Assembly: GCF_020026915.1 (NCBI RefSeq) | Contig: NZ_JAINUY010000007.1 | Span: forward strand, 62,001-126,000 | Reading direction: 5' to 3' | Origin: Flavobacterium potami | GTDB taxonomy: Bacteria; Bacteroidota; Bacteroidia; Flavobacteriales; Flavobacteriaceae | Length of the DNA stretch: 64,000 nt | Part shown: positions 24,546 to 33,797 of the stretch, piece after piece | Numbering within the stretch: position 1 is the first letter of the stretch | How the letters are laid out: every line of letters begins with the position of its first letter | Program-made: the position numbers and the translations under genes | Notes under the pieces: model-generated | The model's database searches: none | Told to the model about the DNA's origin: nothing | The model's input: the letters and a program-made list of their open reading frames with translations, nothing else

Positions 24546-24630
24546 TAACTTTGTCTTCATATCAAAAATAATATTTTTTTGTAAAAAACAATCCGATTTA
24601 GAACAATTATTCTAGTTAATAAGTCGGATT
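24546..24630 (+). promoter_or_regulatory. Promoter box and leader hairpin before the DUF2797 gene
   Basis: TAACTTTG at 24546-24553 matches the -7 box and would give a leader of about 130 bases. Within it, AATCCGATTTA (24590-24600) pairs with TAAGTCGGATT (24620-24630), with one G-T pair. Only four T follow, so it is a weak terminator or a leader structure. Confidence 0.4.
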
Positions 24631-24691
24631 TTAACACTAAAAATTCTATTTCTTTGATACAACGAAATCAGCAATTATAAAATAAATAAGA

Positions 24692-25486
24692 ATGCAATAT
24701 CAAGGTGTCCTGACAAAAATGCAAACCGAGCTTGGAAGTCCAATTCAATACTATCTGGTTTTTGAAGATAGCTTTCTAAATGTCAATCAATTATTGGATA
24801 AGGAAATTGAAATTAACTTTATCGGTTGTCAGTGTTTGAATTGTGGTAAAAAGAAGAAAATATACCGACAAGGTTTTTGTTATGATTGTTTTTACTCAAG
24901 TCCAGCCGTTGGAGATTGGATTATGAGACCAGAATTGAGTACAGCACATTTGGGAATTGCAGACAGAGATTTGGAATATGAATCTAAAGTTCAGTTACAG
25001 CCGCATATTGTGTATTTGGCGGTCGCATCTGAAATAAAGGTTGGTGTTACCCGAAAAACACAAGTTCCAACTCGTTGGATCGATCAAGGCGCTTCTCAGG
25101 CAATTGCTATTGTTGAGGTTCCAAATCGTTATTTAGCAGGAATTACAGAGGTGGCTTTAAAAAATCATTATACAGATAAAACAAATTGGAGAAAGATGCT
25201 TCAGAATTCTATAGAAACGTTTGATTTGATTGCTGAAAAAGCAAAAGTTGAAAGTTTAATTCCAGAAGAAGCCAAAGAATTTTTCTATTCTCAAAAAGAT
25301 GATTTATACGATTTGCGATATCCAGTTTTAAATTATCCTGCAAAAGTAAATAGTTTGAACTTGGATAAAACCCCTTCTTTTAGCGGAAAATTAACTGGAA
25401 TTAAAGGACAATACTTGTTATTCGAAAACGGAACTGTATTTAATGTACGTGGTTCTGAAGGCTACGTTGTTACAATCAATGTGTAG
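24692..25486 (+). CDS. DUF2797 family protein
   Basis: Protein of 264 residues. A cysteine-rich segment near the N-terminus has Cys46, Cys48, Cys51, Cys63 and Cys66 (spacing like a zinc ribbon). It is followed by HIVYLAVASEIKVGVTRKTQ and PTRWIDQGASQAIAIVEVPN, which resemble a GIY-YIG-like core, although no catalytic residues of that fold can be confirmed. DUF2797 has no established function that I know of. It is divergent from the GH3-like gene with a 240-base gap holding a likely promoter and a leader hairpin. Confidence 0.82.
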   Translation: MQYQGVLTKMQTELGSPIQYYLVFEDSFLNVNQLLDKEIEINFIGCQCLNCGKKKKIYRQGFCYDCFYSSPAVGDWIMRPELSTAHLGIADRDLEYESKVQLQPHIVYLAVASEIKVGVTRKTQVPTRWIDQGASQAIAIVEVPNRYLAGITEVALKNHYTDKTNWRKMLQNSIETFDLIAEKAKVESLIPEEAKEFFYSQKDDLYDLRYPVLNYPAKVNSLNLDKTPSFSGKLTGIKGQYLLFENGTVFNVRGSEGYVVTINV

Positions 25487-25651
25487 AGATTTGTTATTAA
25501 ATTGTTACCTTTTTTTGCATTAAAATTATTTTAAATAAAAAAATGCAATTTATTTGATGGTTTTGTGTTAATAATTAATGAATAATTATAGCTTTGGAGA
25601 TGCTAAGGCAAAAGTTTTCAAAAAACAATTAAGACAAAATTCAAATACCAC

Positions 25652-26698
25652 ATGAGTAACTTAAAAAAAGTTAATGTTTTTAGGCGTTCGCTAATGTATA
25701 ATTTAACCAAGAATATTGGAAATTCTGACATTAGTAAAATAGGTCCAATCGATAAAGATAAAATAAAAAAAGTTTTAATCTGCAGACCAAATGGACGCTT
25801 AGGAAACATGCTTTTAATTACTCCGTTAGTACAGGAAGTTCTCAAAACTTTTCCAAATTGTACGATAGATGTTTTTGTAAAAGGTACATTAGCACCAATT
25901 GTTTTTGAAAAGTACGAGAATGTTGATAAGATTATTCATCTTCCGAAAAAGCCTTTTAAGGAACTAGTAAAATACTTTAAAGTTTGGACATTAATTAGAA
26001 AGCAAAAGTATGATGTTGCAATAAATGTCGATCAAAATTCTTCTTCAGGAAGACTTGGTGTAAAGTTTTCGACTGCTAAATATAAATTTTTTGGAAATCT
26101 TCCGGAAGGAGTTACCTTAAACCATACAGATTACGATCATATCGCAAAATATCCAGTTTACAATTTCAGATATTTTTTAAGTCAGGTCGGAATTGAAGAT
26201 AAAAAGGAACCAATTGCACTTTTGGATTTAAAGTTGTCAAAAGATGAAATTGCAAATGGAAAACGAATTCTAGATGAAATTATTGATCCTGAAAAAAGAT
26301 CAATTGCCATATTTACTTATGCTACAGGAGAAAAATGCTATAATCTGGCTTGGTGGTCGGAGTTTTATGCAGCCTTGAAAAAGGAATTTCCAGACGAGAA
26401 TATTTTTGAAGTTTTACCAGTTGAAAATGTTTCTCAGATTAATTTTGAAGCGCCGTCTTTTTATAGTAAAGATGTTCGTGAAATTGGTTCTGTTTTAGCA
26501 AACGTAGCAGTTTTTGTTGGTGCAGATAGTGGAATTATGCATTTGTCAAGTGCTTCGAAAGCACCAACTGCAGGATTATTTTCGGTTTCAAATCTTAAAA
26601 AATATGAACCTTATGGAAATGGAAGTGTAGGTTTGGATACGAATGTTTTAGGTATTCCAGATTTTATAAAAGCAATAAAAGAAATTCTAAAAAAGTAG
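25652..26698 (+). CDS. Glycosyltransferase family 9 protein
   Basis: Protein of 348 residues resembling ADP-heptose:LPS heptosyltransferases: KKVLICRPNGRLGNMLLITPLVQEVLKTFP at residues ~31-60, then FVGADSGIMHLSSASKAPTAGLF (donor-binding segment with the D-S-G-x-x-H-x-A-like motif) near residue 288. It probably adds a sugar to LPS core or another envelope glycan; donor and acceptor are unknown. The first ~28 residues (MSNLKKVNVFRRSLMYNLTKN) are not part of the fold, and an alternative start at the second Met is possible. Confidence 0.85.
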   Translation: MSNLKKVNVFRRSLMYNLTKNIGNSDISKIGPIDKDKIKKVLICRPNGRLGNMLLITPLVQEVLKTFPNCTIDVFVKGTLAPIVFEKYENVDKIIHLPKKPFKELVKYFKVWTLIRKQKYDVAINVDQNSSSGRLGVKFSTAKYKFFGNLPEGVTLNHTDYDHIAKYPVYNFRYFLSQVGIEDKKEPIALLDLKLSKDEIANGKRILDEIIDPEKRSIAIFTYATGEKCYNLAWWSEFYAALKKEFPDENIFEVLPVENVSQINFEAPSFYSKDVREIGSVLANVAVFVGADSGIMHLSSASKAPTAGLFSVSNLKKYEPYGNGSVGLDTNVLGIPDFIKAIKEILKK

Positions 26699-26719
26699 AA
26701 TTCAATATATAACAAAAGA

Positions 26720-26750
26720 AAAATCCTGTTCGAAAGAACAGGATTTTTTT
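26720..26750. terminator. Terminator after the glycosyltransferase
   Basis: AAAATCCTGTTC (26720-26731) pairs with GAACAGGATTTT (26736-26747) around a GAAA loop, then T residues. The A-rich left side lets it serve the opposite strand as well. Confidence 0.88.
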
Positions 26751-26773
26751 ATTTATACAAGTAATTAAAATTG

Positions 26774-26817
26774 GCAGCTAAGAAAACTTAGAATCTTAGC
26801 AACTTAGAACCTTAGTT
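26774..26817. repeat. CTTAG word array with exact 8-base period
   Basis: CTTAG occurs at 26787, 26795, 26803 and 26811, exactly 8 bases apart, after CAGCTAAG. It closely resembles the array that carries the clpX -7 box (14270-14306), but the TTTG unit is CTTAG here. It lies between two convergent genes. Confidence 0.7.
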
Positions 26818-26823
26818 CCTTTT

Positions 26824-29427
26824 TTATGGATTCTTTTTCTTGAAAAGACCATTCAATAAATCGCTGGCTTTTTTAGTTACTTCCTGAGTTTTTTGCTCTT
26901 TTTCAGTTTTTGCAGCCTGAGTTGTATCCTTTGCCTTTGTGTTTTTGTTGATTAAATCGGTAAGCGCCGAAGTTCCTTTTTGAGTCAGTTTTTCTTTTTG
27001 CTGATTAACCAGCTGAGTTGTTAAATTACTCACCGCCGCTTTCATATCTGTACTGATTTTAGGATTTGAAAAGTTACCAGTCAAAATTGCATTAATCGGG
27101 ATGTTGTCTAGTTTCGCAGCATCTGCAGGAGATAATTTGGCAATTAAATTATTTGCTTCAGTTCCTAAATATTTGGCAGGAACATCAAATTTCAGGTTAT
27201 AGTTCATCGTTTGATCAAAACCGTGAGTTCCTCCAACTGTCACTTTAATGTCTTGATACTTAATGTCAAAAGGCTTAATATTTACTTTTCCGTTATCAAA
27301 AGTCAAAGCTGCTTTAATATCGTTCAAGTTCACTTTGTTTAAGTCTACAAATTTCACATTAGAACTTAATGATTTAAGTAAAGTTGAATTTTGAGAATTT
27401 ACGGTTGTAGAAAGCAACTGACCGATTAAATCTCCAGAAATAGATTTTAAATCTGGTGTCAATTCTTTTGCATCTAAATTTCCATTCAATTTAATAGTCG
27501 AATTCAGTTTTCCGTTGATAATCCCAGCAATAGGAGCGATTTTTTTCATCATGTCCAATTGAGTAAAAGTCTGTGCAATATCAACTTGATTGAAACCTAA
27601 ATTCATATCAAAAGTTGGTACTTTTTCTTTTGTAGAAACCGCACCGTTAAGTCCTATTGATCCACCAAAAATATTGGTTTTAAAGTTTTCTAAAGTTGCT
27701 TTTTCATCTTTAATAAGCAATCTTCCAGAAACATCTTTTAGCTTTAAATTGTCATATAAAACGGTTGTTGCTTTTGCATTTAAAGTACAGTTTAAGAAAG
27801 CTGGAATTTTCATTGCTTCAGCTGGTTTTGCTGGAGTTTTGGTTTCAGTTTTTGCAGGTTCTCCTGCCGTCATAAAATCATCAACTGCTAATTGATTAGA
27901 ACTCATATTGAAGTTTCCTTTTAGTTCTTGTTTCTTAAACATAAAACCATAGAAGTTTTCCAAAACACCATTTATGCTAATATCACTTTTTCCGGTTGTA
28001 GCGTCAAATTGTTTTAAGTTGATTCTACTCGGATTAAATTCTACCAATGCTGTACTAATGTTCATTGATTTGTTGTTCTCATCAGTATATTTGAATCCTG
28101 ATAAACTCATTGTACCAGCATTTTTAATGTTTTGATACTGGCTTTTTTCTACAGAAGCCATATCAAAATTTGTAGTTACATCTGCTTTTAAGATTCCTGC
28201 TAATGGCTTATCCATTTTAATTGGATATGCTTTTGAAAGATTTGCCAAGTTGATTGTTCCTTTTAAAGCTGCATCTACAATCGGGTTTACCGTTATGTTT
28301 TTAATATTCGCTTTAGCGTTAAAAACATCCTGATCAATTCTAAAAGACAACTTATCTAAATTCACGTAAGTGTCGTTTAAAATTCCAGTTTCGTTGATAA
28401 TCTTGGTGTCAATTACAATATTCTGAACGGATTTCGGAAGATTAGGATATTGGAAAGATGCATTATTAGACGCAATTTCAATATTAAATTTAGGAACAGT
28501 TGTTTCTGTCAATTCTCCTTTTGCAAAACCGTTTACGGTAAAATCTCCAGTAGTTTTAACACCATTTAAACTTGATGAATACGCAGAAGGGATCAAACCT
28601 AAGAAGTTGGTAAAAGAGGAGGTAGGAGTTTTAAATTTCAAATCGTAAATCTGAGCATTTTCAGCCATTTGAATAAATCCGTCAAACTCCAGTGGTAATT
28701 GATTGATTAAAGCTTTGTTTTCTTTAAAAGTATATTTGCTTTTGTCTAAATCAATTCCAAGAATGGCATCTAAAGTCAGTTTTACATCTTTCATGTAATT
28801 CATTTTATCCATGTCCAATGAAACTTTTGCAGTAGTTTTTGTATTCAAATCTAATTTTGAATTGGTAAAATCTCCAGTTCCTTCATGGTTTAAACTGTCA
28901 ATTACCATTTTGATTTTAGAACCTTGATCAATATATCTGAAAGTAAAATTTTCAATTTTATAATTCTGAATCTTTAAAGAAAGCGGTTTGCTGGCTTCAG
29001 CTTTCTTATCTTCCTTTTTGTCTTTTAAAGCAATATCGAAGTTTCCAACGCCGTCTTTATTAAAAATAATATTCACTAATCCGTTTGTTGAACTGATTCC
29101 TTGAATGTTTAATGGTTCTTCTTTTCCTTTGAAAAGTTCTTTAACGCTCATTTTTAAATTCAATTCACCAAGTGAAACCAAAGTATCACCTGCAAATGGA
29201 GCTTTGTTAATAATAACCAGCTTTTCAATCCCAACTGTTGCGTTCGGGAAATTTTTAAACAAACTTAAATCAGCATCAGTAAAACTTACTTTAGCATCAA
29301 CACTTTCGTTAATGGCCTCGACAATTTTGGCTTTGATTTGATCTTTAAATAAAAAAGGTAAGGCAAATAATGCAGCAACAAACACCACAATAACGATGGC
29401 ACTTATTTTTAAAACTTTCTTTAGCAT
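26824..29427 (-). CDS. AsmA family envelope protein
   Basis: Protein of 867 residues. An N-terminal membrane segment (ISAIVIVVFVAALFALPFLF) is followed by an AsmA N-terminal domain (IKAKIVEAINESVDAKVSFTDADLSLFKNFPNATVGIEKL) and long repeated beta strands, ending in an AsmA_2-like C-terminus and a low-complexity Lys/Gln/Thr tail. AsmA-like proteins bridge the periplasm and are linked to lipid transport to the outer membrane. TATTTTTG at 29469-29476 (minus strand) could be the -7 box. Confidence 0.87.
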   Translation of the reverse strand: MLKKVLKISAIVIVVFVAALFALPFLFKDQIKAKIVEAINESVDAKVSFTDADLSLFKNFPNATVGIEKLVIINKAPFAGDTLVSLGELNLKMSVKELFKGKEEPLNIQGISSTNGLVNIIFNKDGVGNFDIALKDKKEDKKAEASKPLSLKIQNYKIENFTFRYIDQGSKIKMVIDSLNHEGTGDFTNSKLDLNTKTTAKVSLDMDKMNYMKDVKLTLDAILGIDLDKSKYTFKENKALINQLPLEFDGFIQMAENAQIYDLKFKTPTSSFTNFLGLIPSAYSSSLNGVKTTGDFTVNGFAKGELTETTVPKFNIEIASNNASFQYPNLPKSVQNIVIDTKIINETGILNDTYVNLDKLSFRIDQDVFNAKANIKNITVNPIVDAALKGTINLANLSKAYPIKMDKPLAGILKADVTTNFDMASVEKSQYQNIKNAGTMSLSGFKYTDENNKSMNISTALVEFNPSRINLKQFDATTGKSDISINGVLENFYGFMFKKQELKGNFNMSSNQLAVDDFMTAGEPAKTETKTPAKPAEAMKIPAFLNCTLNAKATTVLYDNLKLKDVSGRLLIKDEKATLENFKTNIFGGSIGLNGAVSTKEKVPTFDMNLGFNQVDIAQTFTQLDMMKKIAPIAGIINGKLNSTIKLNGNLDAKELTPDLKSISGDLIGQLLSTTVNSQNSTLLKSLSSNVKFVDLNKVNLNDIKAALTFDNGKVNIKPFDIKYQDIKVTVGGTHGFDQTMNYNLKFDVPAKYLGTEANNLIAKLSPADAAKLDNIPINAILTGNFSNPKISTDMKAAVSNLTTQLVNQQKEKLTQKGTSALTDLINKNTKAKDTTQAAKTEKEQKTQEVTKKASDLLNGLFKKKNP

Positions 29428-29548
29428 ATAATTAGATTTGAGGGTTTAACTTCTTAAAATCGACCCTGCAAAAATAGCTTTTTTTACAAGAGTTTGAAGA
29501 TAAAGTTTTCTTAAAAATGTAGGAATAATACTTATTTTGTTAAATAAA

Positions 29549-29582
29549 AAAAATCCGCTTGAAATTACTTCAAACGGATTTT
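29549..29582 (-). terminator. Terminator of the minus-strand hydrolase gene
   Basis: AAAATCCG (29550-29557) and CGGATTTT (29575-29582) form the base of a hairpin with an inner TTGAA/TTCAA pair; a T run follows on the minus strand. Confidence 0.8.
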
Positions 29583-29600
29583 AGATGGTGTTTATTTTAT

Positions 29601-30548
29601 TTATTTCTGAATAAATGAAACTATTTTGTCTACAAGTGTTTCAGAAAGTGGAAGTGTTTCGTTATTGTAGCTTGCCATATTTGCATTTTGATCGCCATCA
29701 ATGATTTTCATCATGTGATTCATTTTTTCAATAATAACTTTCTCAGCATTTTTATTGGCTTTAGCTAAATTTTCGGCATCTTTTACTGTAATCTGCAAAT
29801 CGTTGTTTCCTTGTAAAATGAGAACTGGAATGGTAAGTTTGCTTATTTCCGTCTGTGGATTGTATTTGAACCACGAAATTAAATAAGGCTGAACGCTTGG
29901 TCTAAAAAGGGCATTCAGCATTGGATCTACTTTTTTAACCTGAAATCCATTTTTCAAACTATCAATAATTGGAAAAGTCATATCGTCCAATTGTTTCATT
30001 GATTTTGCCGCAATTTGTGTTTTTATAATTTGATCTGCCGGTTCTCCTGCTCCTGCAATCGAAATGAATTTGTCTGCTTTTGCACTGGCAACCATACCAA
30101 TTAAGGCGCCTTCACTATGACCAATTATAATAATCTTTGAAAAACGTTTGTCTAGCTTTAAATAGTTAATCCAGCTTTTGGCATCTTGAATGTAATTTTC
30201 AAAAACCAGGCTGCTTTCAGATCCTCCGGCTGCTTTGCTTTCGCCAATGGCTCTTTTATCATATCGTAAGGATGCAATTCCGTTTTTAGCTAAATTTTCT
30301 GCCAGCATTTTCAAAGAATTGTTTTTCATCATCGGATTATTTCCGTTTCTGTCTGTTGGACCAGAACCGGCAATAATTAAAGCGACAGGAACTTTCTGTG
30401 TCAAATCTGGCATTGTCAATGTACCATATATTTGGTCATTATTGATTTTAAGTATCGCCGGACTTTCCTTAAAGGTGATTTCTTTTTTGTTTTGAGCATT
30501 TAAAACGCTTAAAAACAAAACGGTCAAAAAAAGAATTACTTTGTTCAT
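29601..30548 (-). CDS. Secreted alpha/beta hydrolase
   Basis: Protein of 315 residues with a signal peptide (MNKVILFLTVLFLSVLNAQ). The alpha/beta hydrolase core shows VALIIAGSGPTDRNGNNP (oxyanion region), the nucleophile elbow GHSEGA near residue 147, and a C-terminal MNHMMK with the likely catalytic His. The G-S-G-P-T-D-R-x-G-N-N segment is typical of hydrolases annotated as dienelactone hydrolase-like or YqiA-like. The substrate is unknown. It lies 14 bases downstream of sppA on the same strand, so the two may be cotranscribed. Confidence 0.85.
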   Translation of the reverse strand: MNKVILFLTVLFLSVLNAQNKKEITFKESPAILKINNDQIYGTLTMPDLTQKVPVALIIAGSGPTDRNGNNPMMKNNSLKMLAENLAKNGIASLRYDKRAIGESKAAGGSESSLVFENYIQDAKSWINYLKLDKRFSKIIIIGHSEGALIGMVASAKADKFISIAGAGEPADQIIKTQIAAKSMKQLDDMTFPIIDSLKNGFQVKKVDPMLNALFRPSVQPYLISWFKYNPQTEISKLTIPVLILQGNNDLQITVKDAENLAKANKNAEKVIIEKMNHMMKIIDGDQNANMASYNNETLPLSETLVDKIVSFIQK

Positions 30549-30562
30549 TTTTTTAATTCAAT

Positions 30563-32320
30563 TTAGTAGATATTGATTCCGTATGGCATAATAGCCTGAA
30601 CACCTTTTTGTTTTTGAAACTTCTTTACCTGCTCAATAAGCTGGTAGTTTTCTTCTCCGATTTCCTCTTTAATAAAAGCTTCTTTAGATTTTGCAAAAGG
30701 TAATCCTGAAAGCAAGTCATTCAGTGTTTTTTCGTATTCAGGATAATTCTGAACGCTGTATTTTTTGATCTTAGCAATTTTCGCTGCTTCTGCAATGGCA
30801 TCATTCAATCCGCCTATTTTGTCAACTAATCCTATTTTTAAAGCTTCTGTTCCAGACCAAACTCTACCCTGGGCAATTGCATCAACTTGTTCAAAGGTCA
30901 TTTTTCTACCTTCGGCTACGTGTGTAACAAAAGTATTGTAGATTTTTTCAACTCCTTCTAAAGTAAAAGCCTTGAACTTTTCGTCTACAGGAACGAACGG
31001 ACTATAATTTGCTGAGTTTTCATGGGTTTTAACCTGCTCTGAATTAATTCCTAATTTATTAGCAAGCGGACTAAAGTTTGGCAACATTCCGAAAACCCCG
31101 ATAGATCCCGTGATAGTATTGTTTTCAGCAAATATTTTGTTGGCATTACAAGCAATATAATAACCACCAGAAGCGGCATAATTACCCATAGAAACTACAA
31201 CAGGTTTTACTTTTTTAGTAATCTCGATTTCTCTCCAAATTAGATCAGAAGTTAGTGCACTTCCTCCTGGACTGTCAATTCTAAGAACGATTGCTTTTAC
31301 ATCGTCATTTTTTCTAGCTTCCTGCAAAGAACGTCTCATAGAACCTTCTCCAATTGTATTTACATCACCTTCACCGCTTCCGATTTCGCCTTGAGCGTAA
31401 ATAATAGCGATCTGATCTGTTGCAGTATTAGCCAAAGCTGTTGTTGTATAATCTTGTGTGTAATCTGCAATTGAAATCTTATTGTAATCTTCGTCTCCAC
31501 TTACTTTTAAAGCTTTTCTGATTGCATTGTGATAAACATCTTCATAAGCAACAATATCAATTAAATGCTGTTGTTTTGCCATTTCCGGAGTTCTGGCCAA
31601 AAGACCGTTTGCAATTTCATTTAATTTAGGCAATGGAATATTTCTGCTTTTTGAAATATCAGTAGAAACAGTCGTCCAAATTGAGTTTAAAAGTGCAGTC
31701 ATCTGTTCTCTGTTGGCATCACTCATTTTGTTTTCCAAGAAAGGTTCAACGGCACTTTTGTATTTTCCGTGACGAATTACCTCCATACGGATACCTGATT
31801 TGTCTTGAAAATCTTTAAAAAACATCACTTCAGAAGAAAGTCCTTTAAAGTCTAAATCTCCCGCGGGGTTCAAATAAATAGTGTTGGCAACAGAGTTTAA
31901 GTAATATTCTTTTTGTGAGTAGCTGTTTGCGTAAGCCCAAACAAATTTTCCTGATTTTTTGAAACTTTCAAGAGCATTTCTTAAATCTTTGTATTGAGCA
32001 AGACCAAGAGAAGATTCGTCATTTAAAATAGAAATTCCCTTAATGTTATCATCTTTTTTTGCCGCTTCGATTGCATTTATAACATCAGTTAAACCAATTC
32101 CTTTAGAATCGGAAAAACGAGTTACCCAGGGATCTTTATATTTTCCTGCATAATCGTTTTTTATTTCTTTTAAATTCAATTCAATAACAGAATTAGATTT
32201 AACAGAAACGCTATCGTCTCCGCCAAAAACAACTCCGATAAAAATTACTCCAAAAAAGAAGAGCATCATAAATACAAAAATACCAATTACGGTGGCAAGT
32301 ACATTTCCTAAAAACTTCAT
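30563..32320 (-). CDS. sppA: Signal peptide peptidase SppA, 67K type
   Basis: Membrane-bound serine protease that degrades cleaved signal peptides. The N-terminal membrane helix is at about residues 8-32 (TVIGIFVFMMLFFFGVIFIG). Two tandem peptidase S49 domains follow. The Lys of the Ser/Lys dyad is in HGKYKSAVEPFLE in the N-terminal half, and the Ser nucleophile is in NYAASGGYYIACNANKIF in the C-terminal half, as in E. coli SppA. Length of 585 matches the long type. It is divergent from folK, 140 bases away. Confidence 0.95.
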   Translation of the reverse strand: MKFLGNVLATVIGIFVFMMLFFFGVIFIGVVFGGDDSVSVKSNSVIELNLKEIKNDYAGKYKDPWVTRFSDSKGIGLTDVINAIEAAKKDDNIKGISILNDESSLGLAQYKDLRNALESFKKSGKFVWAYANSYSQKEYYLNSVANTIYLNPAGDLDFKGLSSEVMFFKDFQDKSGIRMEVIRHGKYKSAVEPFLENKMSDANREQMTALLNSIWTTVSTDISKSRNIPLPKLNEIANGLLARTPEMAKQQHLIDIVAYEDVYHNAIRKALKVSGDEDYNKISIADYTQDYTTTALANTATDQIAIIYAQGEIGSGEGDVNTIGEGSMRRSLQEARKNDDVKAIVLRIDSPGGSALTSDLIWREIEITKKVKPVVVSMGNYAASGGYYIACNANKIFAENNTITGSIGVFGMLPNFSPLANKLGINSEQVKTHENSANYSPFVPVDEKFKAFTLEGVEKIYNTFVTHVAEGRKMTFEQVDAIAQGRVWSGTEALKIGLVDKIGGLNDAIAEAAKIAKIKKYSVQNYPEYEKTLNDLLSGLPFAKSKEAFIKEEIGEENYQLIEQVKKFQKQKGVQAIMPYGINIY

Positions 32321-32459
32321 GTTTATATTTTTTTTAATAAGTAGCCAAAAGGGGCAGAATGTTACAAATTATAGATTTAAAATTTATGCGTGATTCAATA
32401 CGTCGTTTCACAAATATATTGGTTAATTCTAAAATAGTTTTAGTTAATTTGCATTAATT

Positions 32460-33596
32460 ATGAAATTACAGCATCAAGTCGTTTTATCGATAGGCAGCAA
32501 CCAAGGCAGCAGACTAGAAAACATTCAAAATTGTATTGATTTAATACACCAAAATGTGGGGACTGTTATTGAGGTTTCAAAACTTTATGAAACTCCGGCA
32601 TGGGGGTTTGAAAGTGATGCTTTTTATAATTGTGCGCTTCTTTTGCATACTACTTCATCTGCACAGAAAATACTCAATCAGGTTTTAAAGGTCGAAAAAG
32701 AATTAGGAAGAATTCGTTTGAATCAAGAAGGATATCAATCTAGAATTATTGATGTTGATTTGATTGCTTTTGATGATCAAATTATAGATTCGGAAAAACT
32801 TAAAATTCCGCATCCGTTAATGCAGAACAGGAATTTTGTTTTGTTACCAATGAGAGATTTAAAACTCAATTGGAAGCATCCGATTTTGAATAAAACAATT
32901 TCTGAATTGATTGCTCTTACCTCTGATGAAAGTGTTTGTACCGTTGTTCAGGATTTGAAAAATCCACTAAGTGAAATTCCGTTAAATCAATTTAATTATA
33001 TTGCTTTTGAAGGAAATATCGGTGCAGGAAAGACAACTTTAGTACATAAAATTGCAGAAGATTTTAATGCCAAAACGATTTTAGAAAGATTTGCAGATAA
33101 TCCGTTTTTGCCAAAATTTTATAAAGATCAAAACCGATATGCTTTTCCTTTGGAAATGTCTTTTTTAGCCGATCGCTATCAGCAATTGGCAGATGATTTG
33201 GCACAATTTGATTTGTTTAAAGATTTTATCGTTGCCGATTATCATATTTTCAAATCTTTAATTTTTGCAAAAATAACTCTTGCAGAAGATGAATATCGTT
33301 TGTACCGAAATCTGTTTGATATTATCTACAAAGAAATGCCAAAGCCAGATCTGTATGTTTATTTGTATCAAAATACGGAACGCCTGCTGCAGAACATCAA
33401 AAAACGAGGGCGTGCTTACGAGCAGAATATTGAAGCTTCCTATTTAGAAAAAATCAATAACGGCTATTTAGAATATATAAAATCTCAAACAGATTTGAAT
33501 GTTTTAATCATCGACGTTTCTGATCGCGATTTTGTGAAAAAACACGAAGACTACATTTTTATCTTAAATGAAATTCAGAAGAAGCTTATTAATTGA
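32460..33596 (+). CDS. folK: Fused FolK (HPPK) and deoxynucleoside kinase
   Basis: Two-domain protein of 378 residues. Residues ~1-160 are 6-hydroxymethyl-7,8-dihydropterin pyrophosphokinase (LSIGSNQGSRLENIQNCI; SRIIDVDLIAFDDQIIDSEKL; IPHPLMQNRNFVLLPM), a step of folate synthesis. Residues ~175-378 are a deoxynucleoside kinase (YIAFEGNIGAGKTTLVHKIA is the Walker A loop; VADYHIFKSLIFAK and KRGRAYEQNIEASYLEKI are family segments), giving a nucleotide salvage activity. The fusion is typical of Bacteroidota. Its 3' end is part of a tandem duplication. Confidence 0.95.
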   Translation: MKLQHQVVLSIGSNQGSRLENIQNCIDLIHQNVGTVIEVSKLYETPAWGFESDAFYNCALLLHTTSSAQKILNQVLKVEKELGRIRLNQEGYQSRIIDVDLIAFDDQIIDSEKLKIPHPLMQNRNFVLLPMRDLKLNWKHPILNKTISELIALTSDESVCTVVQDLKNPLSEIPLNQFNYIAFEGNIGAGKTTLVHKIAEDFNAKTILERFADNPFLPKFYKDQNRYAFPLEMSFLADRYQQLADDLAQFDLFKDFIVADYHIFKSLIFAKITLAEDEYRLYRNLFDIIYKEMPKPDLYVYLYQNTERLLQNIKKRGRAYEQNIEASYLEKINNGYLEYIKSQTDLNVLIIDVSDRDFVKKHEDYIFILNEIQKKLIN

Positions 33597-33766
33597 GATA
33601 ATTAGATAATTAGTCAATTAGAAAATGTTTAGAGGTAGTATATAATTATCTAATTGACTCATTTTTATCTTAAATGAAATTCAGAAGAAGCTTTATTAAT
33701 TGAGATAATTAGAAAATTAGTTAATTAGAAAATGTTTAGAGGCGAGTATAATTATCTAATTGACTC
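33554..33766. repeat. 106-bp tandem duplication covering the 3' end of folK-dNK
   Basis: The sequence from 33554 (CATTTTTATCTTAAATG, inside the gene) to 33659 recurs from 33660 onward with a few changes (GCTTATTAATTG versus GCTTTATTAATTG). Each unit contains the last ~40 bases of the coding sequence and an AATTAG-type quasi-palindrome. The second unit is a non-coding remnant. Confidence 0.85.
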
Positions 33767-33797
33767 ATTTTCTCATTATCAAATTACCTAATTAGAA

